Below are positions 5,430-10,084 of a stretch of DNA of 10,084 bases, piece by piece. Both the position numbers and the translations under genes were made by a program. Numbering within the stretch: position 1 is the stretch's first letter; every line of letters starts with the position of its first letter. Below the pieces are notes generated by a model. It did no database searches and was not told the origin of the DNA. It was given only the letters and a program-made list of their open reading frames with translations. This DNA comes from RGIG1828 sp045592485 (GTDB lineage: Bacteria > Bacillota > Clostridia > UMGS1810): assembly GCA_045592485.1 (NCBI GenBank), contig JAZNUS010000179.1, forward strand, positions 1 to 10,084, read 5' to 3'.

Positions 5430-6974
5430 ATGAAAAAAATAATAGCCCTCATGGCGTCAGCATCTCTGATTGCAACCTCTGTCGTTCCGGGCATTGCCAT
5501 TGCATCAAAAGAAACACGCAATCCGGAGGTTTTCATAAATAATACTGTTGTTGAATTCCCGGATCAGAAGGCCTACATAACCGATGAAGGCAGAACCCTT
5601 GTTCCTGCCCGTGGAGTGTTTGAAGCATTGGGGTGTGCCGTTGAGTGGGATTCTGAGCTCTATGAGGTTACCGTAAAGAACGAAGAGTTCAAAAAGGAAA
5701 TCAAACTTAAAATTGACAACAATCTTATGAAGGTTGTCACCGATGGCACAGAAGAAAGCAAAATTCTTGATGTTCCCGCTCAGCTTATGAACAACCGCAC
5801 AATGATTCCCTTAAGAGCCGTTTCCGAGGCCATAGGTTGCGGAGTTGACTGGGACGGAGAGGAATACAGAATAGACATCACAAGTGCCAAAAAGGAATAT
5901 GCACCTCTCACATCAAAGATTTATCTCAAAGCTCCCACAGGCACCGTGAAGGTTGGTGACGAAATAACCGTACCCGTAATGCTGTCCGATGTAAAAGGTC
6001 TAAAAGGAGCAATGTTCAGGATTAAATGGGATCCAAAACAGCTCCAGATGCGCGGGACAAATGTTTCAGCATCCTCTGGCTTTGACGGCTACAGCGGCAG
6101 ACCGGATTTGTTCAAGGCTTTTTGTGACATAAATCAAAGTGAGCTTGCAACAGGCGTGCTTACCGTAGCAGGCGGTGCCGATGCAGTTGTTTCAACCGAA
6201 GGCAAGGACTATTTGCTCGGCAATCTTCATTTCAAAGTTCTTTCGGGCGCAGCAGGGAAAACAGTCGCTCTCGAATTTGACACAACCGAGCTTAAAACCT
6301 CGGGCAACAACGGCGAAACAAATCTTAAGTTTGCATCTGCAGACGGTGTGAGCTTCTCCGCAAAAGAAAAAGCATCGTCCGGTGGCGGCGGTGGTGGCGG
6401 TTCAAGCAGACCAAGCTCAGGCGGTTCATCATCAGGTGGTTCATCATCAGGTGGTTCATCGTCAGGCGGTTCATCTTCCGGTGACACAACAAAACCTGAG
6501 GAACCAAAGCCCGAGGAACCGAAACCCGAAGAACCCACTCCCGACGAACCTGAAATTGAAGAACCCGAAGAAACCGAACCTCAGGTTGTGTACTCCTTTG
6601 GCGAAATTTCCGGTAAAGCAGGGGAAGTTGTTGAGGTTGAAATCACTGTCACATCTCTTGCTCAGGCAAACACCTTGTCGGTAGGTCTCATTGAGCTTTC
6701 CGGCAGTGGCGAAATTCTGGAATTTGAATTTTCCGAAGAAGTGAAAGCACTGATGGATTCAACTTTTTCACACTATGATCCCGAGTATCAGGCGGTAATG
6801 GTTCTTCTCAATGAAATTCAGACCTTCAACGGTGTTCTCGGAACTCTCAAAATTCAGCTCTCCGATGATGCAAGCGGCGAAATTGTAATAACCGCAAAAG
6901 CTCCCTACACAACCGTCAACGGCACAACAGCTGTACCAAGCGGAGTCGGTGACGGCAAAATAACAATAGAATAA
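5430..6974 (+). CDS. Secreted protein: copper-amine-oxidase-N-type domains, cohesin-like domain, Gly/Ser/Pro linker, second beta domain
   Basis: Exported 514-residue modular protein of unknown function. It has a Sec signal peptide (1-26, KK start, hydrophobic core, AIA-S type cleavage). Residues 30-150 are two repeats of the copper amine oxidase N-terminal type, each with a TLVPARGVFEALGC or TMIPLRAVSEAIGC core; the name is historical and no oxidase domain follows. Residues 165-312 look like a cohesin-fold beta sandwich (VKVGDEITVPV opening, FRIKWDPKQLQM strand, a late GNLHFKV strand). Residues 316-351 are Gly/Ser-rich and 355-385 Pro/Glu-rich, a flexible linker. Residues 386-514 are a second beta-rich domain opening GKAGEVVEVEITV, also cohesin-like but weaker. 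No LPXTG, SLH or dockerin is present. AGGAAGGA lies 9 nt before the ATG. The next gene is a paralogue 20 nt downstream. Confidence 0.85.
   Translation: MKKIIALMASASLIATSVVPGIAIASKETRNPEVFINNTVVEFPDQKAYITDEGRTLVPARGVFEALGCAVEWDSELYEVTVKNEEFKKEIKLKIDNNLMKVVTDGTEESKILDVPAQLMNNRTMIPLRAVSEAIGCGVDWDGEEYRIDITSAKKEYAPLTSKIYLKAPTGTVKVGDEITVPVMLSDVKGLKGAMFRIKWDPKQLQMRGTNVSASSGFDGYSGRPDLFKAFCDINQSELATGVLTVAGGADAVVSTEGKDYLLGNLHFKVLSGAAGKTVALEFDTTELKTSGNNGETNLKFASADGVSFSAKEKASSGGGGGGGSSRPSSGGSSSGGSSSGGSSSGGSSSGDTTKPEEPKPEEPKPEEPTPDEPEIEEPEETEPQVVYSFGEISGKAGEVVEVEITVTSLAQANTLSVGLIELSGSGEILEFEFSEEVKALMDSTFSHYDPEYQAVMVLLNEIQTFNGVLGTLKIQLSDDASGEIVITAKAPYTTVNGTTAVPSGVGDGKITIE
6375..6584 (+). repeat. Low-complexity linker-coding repeats
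   Basis: A run of glycine codons is followed by about four 15-bp units encoding SGGSS (about 6418-6482), then by short degenerate units encoding (K/E)PEEP (about 6492-6584). The units are multiples of three and encode an unstructured spacer between two folded domains. Confidence 0.75.
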
Positions 6975-6994
6975 CAACAGGAAGGAAGATTATA

Positions 6995-8050
6995 ATGAAA
7001 AAAATATTGTCACTGCTCGTTGCAGCATTAATGCTGTTCTCTTCACTGAGCGCACTTGCTGCAGACAAAGAAGCGCGTCAGCCCGATGTATTTGTTAATG
7101 ATGCTCTTGTTGAGTTTGCAGACCAGAGTGCCTACATAACCAACGAGGGCAGAACCCTTGTTCCTGCAAGGGGTGTGTTCGAGGCTCTCGGATGCGAGGT
7201 TGGCTGGGACGCAGAAAACTATGTTGTTACAGTTGCAAAGGCTGAAGAGAAAAAAGAAATTGTTCTTAAAATAGACGATGCCCAAATGAAGATTGTAACC
7301 GACGGTAAGGAAGAAACCAAAACTCTTGAGGTTCCTGCTCAGCTTATGAATAACCGTACCATGATTCCCCTCCGTGCAGTTTCCGAAGCTCTCGGCTGTG
7401 CGATTATCTGGAACGAAGCTGAATATACAATCGCTATTTCCGAAATGAGACAAATAAGCAACGAAGAGTTCAACGAAAAGCTTCAGATGCTTTTCAATGC
7501 TTCTCAGAATACAGAGAAGGAAGAACAGGAAAAAGAAGAAAAGCATAATTCAAACCCCCACACTGTTACACTTGAGGCAGATAAAATAACTGTTAAGCCC
7601 GGAGATGTAGTGACTGTTTCTGTGGTTATGGATAATAATAAGGATGTATGTGCATTAGGTTATAAAGTTGAATTTTCAAAAGAGGCATTTGAAGTTGATT
7701 TTGAAAAAAATCAGAATTATTTCGAGCAGAACGAAATAGAGATAATGGGCTGTGTAGATGTGGAATGGTATGATGAATATTCATCGTTAAAAGCTTCTGA
7801 AAAATGGGGCGAACCTGTAATGGGCTTCGACGACAATTCGGTAATATATGCTGTGGCAAGTGCATCGGGTATATCGGAAAAGAACAGTAGGGACGATTTC
7901 ATCGTGGGTAAGTATGTTGTGAAAGTTTCCGAGAGTGCCCAGGCTGGCGAATACAGCATTATATTAAAGGATGGAACCACTGCCGATGCAGGTAAATATT
8001 ATGGAGCCCAAATGCAATGTGAGCCTTTGAAAATAACTGTTTCTAAATAA
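6995..8050 (+). CDS. Secreted protein: copper-amine-oxidase-N-type domains plus cohesin-like domain
   Basis: Exported 351-residue paralogue of the preceding gene. It has a signal peptide (1-22, ending ALA-A). Residues 28-149 closely match residues 30-150 of the upstream protein, including TLVPARGVFEALGC (54-67) and TMIPLRAVSEALGC (122-135). A charged helical linker (152-187) with runs of Glu and Lys replaces the Gly/Ser linker. The C-terminal domain (189-350) is cohesin-like and resembles the first module of the protein at 9071, not its neighbour's: HTVTL opening, VKPGD, LGYKVEFSKEAFEVD (221-235), a Trp-containing middle, and a GKYVVKVSESAQAGEYS strand pair. The ribosome site is the same 15 bases (AACAGGAAGGAAGAT) as upstream, so the duplication included the leader. 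The 20-nt gap implies co-transcription. Ligand unknown. Confidence 0.85.
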   Translation: MKKILSLLVAALMLFSSLSALAADKEARQPDVFVNDALVEFADQSAYITNEGRTLVPARGVFEALGCEVGWDAENYVVTVAKAEEKKEIVLKIDDAQMKIVTDGKEETKTLEVPAQLMNNRTMIPLRAVSEALGCAIIWNEAEYTIAISEMRQISNEEFNEKLQMLFNASQNTEKEEQEKEEKHNSNPHTVTLEADKITVKPGDVVTVSVVMDNNKDVCALGYKVEFSKEAFEVDFEKNQNYFEQNEIEIMGCVDVEWYDEYSSLKASEKWGEPVMGFDDNSVIYAVASASGISEKNSRDDFIVGKYVVKVSESAQAGEYSIILKDGTTADAGKYYGAQMQCEPLKITVSK

Positions 8051-8265
8051 GTGGAGTTAATGGGATTACGATGTGTGAAAGCTTCTGTAATCAGTTTTGA
8101 GTGAGTTTTATGTATTGAAAACTCCAAATTGTATTCTTTAGTATACAAAATCCGGAAAGCTCTTTGTGTGATACAATACAGAACACCGATTTTGTTTAAT
8201 ATGTCAAAAAAGCATGAGCAGCTTTGTTTAAATTGTACAAAATGGGTTTTTCGCACAAAAAGATA
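8051..8265. other. AT-rich non-coding gap with weak dyads
   Basis: No credible gene is seen. Dyads include GAGTTTT/AAAACTC (8103-8109 with 8118-8124), TTGTAT/ATACAA (8129-8134 with 8143-8148) and ACAAAATC/GATTTTGT (8145-8152 with 8188-8195). None is GC-rich with a T-run, so I cannot name a terminator for the upstream operon. A TGaTACAAT element at 8169-8177 resembles an extended -10 but lacks a -35. Confidence 0.4.
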
Positions 8266-8293
8266 TTGAAATTACACGGATTTATGGTATAAT
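8266..8293 (+). promoter_or_regulatory. Promoter for the dockerin gene
   Basis: TTGAAA (8266-8271) and TATAAT (8288-8293) are spaced by 16 bp with a TGG extended -10. Transcription would start near 8300, giving an unusually long leader of about 100 nt. Confidence 0.65.
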
Positions 8294-8306
8294 GATTATG
8301 TATTAT

Positions 8307-8363
8307 GATGAAGTTGTTGTCTGAAAAAGTTTTGCGTACATTAATAACAGGTGCATCTTCATC
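8307..8363 (+). promoter_or_regulatory. Inverted repeat in the dockerin-gene leader
   Basis: GATGAAG (8307-8313) pairs with CTTCATC (8357-8363) around a 43-nt loop within the untranslated leader. The ribosome site GGAGGA (8388-8393), 6 nt before the ATG, is outside the stem. No riboswitch family is recognised. Confidence 0.3.
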
Positions 8364-8399
8364 TAAAAAAATTTTTCATTTAAGGATGGAGGAAAAACA

Positions 8400-9023
8400 A
8401 TGAAAAGAAACATTAGTAAAATCCTTGCAATGGCAATCGTTGCTATCATGATGATGTCAACAATCGCTTTTGCAGACGCAGCTATCGGCGAACCCGCAGT
8501 TGCAAACAAAACAGTTACAGTAACCCTTTCAGGGCTCACTGCTAACGAAGAAGCAACAATTCTTGTTGTAAAAGATGGTGTAACTCTCTCAACAGTTACA
8601 GATGCAGACATCGTTTATATCGACCAGCTCACAGTTGGTGAAGACAAAAGTGTAACATTCACACTTGACGCTTCAGCTGCAGTTCCTGAAAATTCCACAA
8701 CTGATGTGTATGTAGACATTTTCTGCGGCTACACAAACATGGCAGATGCTAAACCCCTTGAAAGCACCGCTAAAATCTTCACATATGTTGCTGATGATCC
8801 CGTAGTTCCCGAAGTTACATATGGTGATGTAAATGGTGATAAAGCTGCTGACGCTACAGACGCAGGTCTCGTGCTTCAGGCATTCTCTAACAAGATTGCA
8901 TTTACAGATGCACAGGTAACTGCTGCAGATGTTAATGGTGATGCCGCTGCCGATGCAACAGATGCAGGTATCATTCTTCAGAGATTCTCAAACAAGATTG
9001 ACAAATTCCCTGTAGAGAAGTAA
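8400..9023 (+). CDS. Secreted Ig-like protein with C-terminal type I dockerin
   Basis: Exported 207-residue protein that probably docks onto a cohesin partner outside the cell. It has a signal peptide (1-25, AFA-D cleavage). Residues 28-130 form a Thr/Val-rich beta sandwich of bacterial Ig-like type with a YIDQLTVGEDKSVTFTL segment (73-89). A short PVVPEV linker leads to the dockerin (141-202), which has two calcium loops of pattern D-x-N-x-D-x-x-x-D-x-x-D: D143, N145, D147, D151, D154 and D177, N179, D181, D185, D188. Each is followed by a helix ending FSNKI. The repeats agree at 20 of 25 positions. Position 6 (usually Gly) and position 8 (usually Val or Ile) are altered. No catalytic domain is present, unlike cellulosomal enzymes. 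The adjacent downstream gene carries cohesin-like modules. Confidence 0.88.
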   Translation: MKRNISKILAMAIVAIMMMSTIAFADAAIGEPAVANKTVTVTLSGLTANEEATILVVKDGVTLSTVTDADIVYIDQLTVGEDKSVTFTLDASAAVPENSTTDVYVDIFCGYTNMADAKPLESTAKIFTYVADDPVVPEVTYGDVNGDKAADATDAGLVLQAFSNKIAFTDAQVTAADVNGDAAADATDAGIILQRFSNKIDKFPVEK

Positions 9024-9070
9024 TTTTAATAACAAGATTTATATATACAAATATTTAGGGAGGTTTTACC

Positions 9071-10084
9071 TTGAAAACATTAAAAAGAGTATTATCAGCG
9101 GTGATTGTGCTGACTATGCTTATGAGCATAATGTCAATTGGTGTGTATGCTGCCTCTGCTGAGCATGTTGTGACACTTACACCTAATACAACAACTGTAA
9201 AAGCTGGCGACACACTTACAGTTACAGCAACAATCGACAAAACAGAAAAAATTATATCCATCGGATATAAAATTGCATTCCCCAAAGCAGCATTTGTTGT
9301 AGACACTGGTGTAAACCAGGGATTCTATGATAATTTTGAAATTGAAATTCCTGCATCAGTAGACACCGATTGGGCAACTGCTTATGAAGAAACAGGTAAT
9401 ACAAAGAGATGGAATACCTGGACAATGGGTTACGAAGAAAAGAATGATGCTATTGGTATCATCTTTGGTGCAACCAGATCTAATGGTTCCGGTATTTCTG
9501 CAAGCAATAGTAAAGAAAACATGGAAATTGGTAAATTTAATGTAAAGGTTGCAGATAATGCACCTGCAGGTGAATATACAGTTTACATGTACGAAGCCAC
9601 ATCAGCAGATGAAGGCGAAGCACTTGGAACAGCGTTCAATGTAACACCAATCACAATTACAGTTGAAGGTGCCGCTGCTCCCACACCTGTAATCAGCGGA
9701 ATCGAAGTTGCAGCTGACGCAGTTGTAATCGCAGATGCTGACAAAGCAGATGAAGCTAAGATTCTTGAAAAAGTGAAAGCTGCAATCAAAGCAATCACAG
9801 TTAAATGGACAGAAGGTGCAGCAGATACAACAGTAGTTGCCGATGCAGAAGGTGTAACATATGCAGTTGACACAGCTGCTAACAAGGTTACAGTAACATA
9901 TGAAGGCAAGACAGCAGAAGTTGCATATACAGTAGCAGCTCCTGTTGTTCCGGAGCCTCCTGTAACAGGTTCAGCGCAGCATACAGTGACACTTACACCT
10001 AATACAACAACTGTAAAAGCTGGCGACACACTTACAGTTACAGCAACAATCGACAAAACAGAAAAAATTATATCCATCGGATAT
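9071..10084 (+). CDS. Secreted cohesin-like/Ig-like repeat protein, 3' end beyond window
   Basis: The frame is open from TTG at 9071 to the edge (338 codons seen, no stop). AGGGAGG (9057-9063) lies 7 nt before the TTG, and a signal peptide follows at once (residues 1-30: basic KTLKR, hydrophobic core, VYA/ASA cleavage), so the TTG start is well supported. Residues 31-199 are a cohesin-like module: HVVTL, VKAGDTLTVTATI, IGYKIAFPKAAFVVD, a Trp-rich middle, GKFNVKVADNAPAGEYTV. Residues about 203-291 are an Ig-like module ending VTVTYEGKTAEVAYTV. A Pro-rich linker (about 288-302) leads to a second cohesin-like module starting at 303 that is identical to the first wherever visible. The product is probably a multi-module scaffold. 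It follows the dockerin gene by 47 nt with no terminator, so co-transcription is likely. How it is held to the cell is not visible. Confidence 0.85.
   Translation, partial: MKTLKRVLSAVIVLTMLMSIMSIGVYAASAEHVVTLTPNTTTVKAGDTLTVTATIDKTEKIISIGYKIAFPKAAFVVDTGVNQGFYDNFEIEIPASVDTDWATAYEETGNTKRWNTWTMGYEEKNDAIGIIFGATRSNGSGISASNSKENMEIGKFNVKVADNAPAGEYTVYMYEATSADEGEALGTAFNVTPITITVEGAAAPTPVISGIEVAADAVVIADADKADEAKILEKVKAAIKAITVKWTEGAADTTVVADAEGVTYAVDTAANKVTVTYEGKTAEVAYTVAAPVVPEPPVTGSAQHTVTLTPNTTTVKAGDTLTVTATIDKTEKIISIGY
9170..9268 (+). repeat. 99-bp exact direct repeat, copy 1
   Basis: These bases are identical to 9986-10084, an offset of 816 bp (272 codons), so the repeat is in frame. It encodes the start of the first cohesin-like module. 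The identity may extend further because the second copy is cut by the window edge. Confidence 0.95.
9986..10084 (+). repeat. 99-bp exact direct repeat, copy 2 (cut by window edge)
   Basis: Identical to 9170-9268. Just upstream the two copies diverge (GAG CAT GTT versus CAG CAT ACA), which marks the left boundary of the homogenised tract close to the module start. Confidence 0.95.

Noticed and set aside
5514..5882. Copper-binding or amine oxidase activity suggested by the domain name
   Set aside because: Only the N-terminal type domain is present; there is no oxidase catalytic domain or topaquinone motif, so no enzymatic call is made.
7043..7546. 167-residue minus-strand open frame within the second secreted paralogue
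   Set aside because: The opposite strand encodes a clear signal peptide and duplicated domains; the antisense frame follows from codon bias.
8051..8130. Terminator after the second secreted paralogue
   Set aside because: The best stem (GAGTTTT/AAAACTC, 8103-8124) is AT-rich and has no T-run after it.
8201..8269. 22-codon frame with a CxxC pair in the gap before the dockerin gene
   Set aside because: No ribosome site, overlaps the promoter -35, and too short to support by sequence alone.
9583..10077. 164-residue minus-strand open frame at the right edge
   Set aside because: It is antisense to the repeated cohesin-like/Ig-like gene, and its similarity to another antisense frame at 9055-9306 simply reflects the 99-bp repeat.

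Overview
The window looks like a chromosomal segment of a Bacillota genome of class Clostridia, probably an uncultured gut relative of Oscillospiraceae/Ruminococcaceae. The reasons are the nadK-argR-recN gene order, strong Shine-Dalgarno sites, sigma-A type promoters, a Firmicutes YqeG-type HAD phosphatase, dockerin and cohesin-like secreted proteins, and intergenic palindromic repeats of a kind I recall from gut Clostridia. That taxonomic call is inference. All genes are on the + strand. I see no tRNA, rRNA, CRISPR array or transposase.

Bases 1-401 hold no gene. They contain two copies of a double-hairpin repeat in inverted orientation, then a consensus promoter whose -10 box lies inside a perfect 14-bp palindrome resembling an arginine-repressor operator. 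Bases 402-3934 are a housekeeping cluster: NAD kinase (nadK), arginine repressor (argR), DNA-repair ATPase (recN) and a dCMP deaminase. The intergenic gaps are short (12-25 nt), so this is probably one operon, and the palindrome suggests ArgR may regulate it and itself. From 3931 to 5356 come separately promoted small units: a coiled-coil protein built on 21-bp tandem repeats, ribosomal protein S21 (rpsU, 58 codons) behind a near-perfect promoter framed by dyads, an intrinsic terminator, and a YqeG-like phosphatase starting just after that terminator.

From about 5360 to the right edge the character changes to secreted, modular proteins. Two adjacent genes (5430-6974 and 6995-8050) encode paralogues that share a signal peptide and a 'copper amine oxidase N-terminal' type domain pair but carry different C-terminal beta-sandwich (cohesin-like) modules. 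After a 349-bp non-coding gap with its own promoter come a short secreted Ig-like protein ending in a symmetrical type I dockerin (8400-9023) and a TTG-started secreted protein (9071 to beyond the edge). The last begins with a cohesin-like module, followed by an Ig-like module, and starts to repeat the whole 272-residue unit with a 99-bp exact match.

The most interesting reading is that 5430-10084 encodes the parts of an extracellular cohesin/dockerin assembly that lacks any enzyme in view: stalk-bearing cohesin-like proteins, one dockerin adaptor and a repetitive cohesin-like scaffold. The module types are supported by sequence pattern. That they bind one another is inference.
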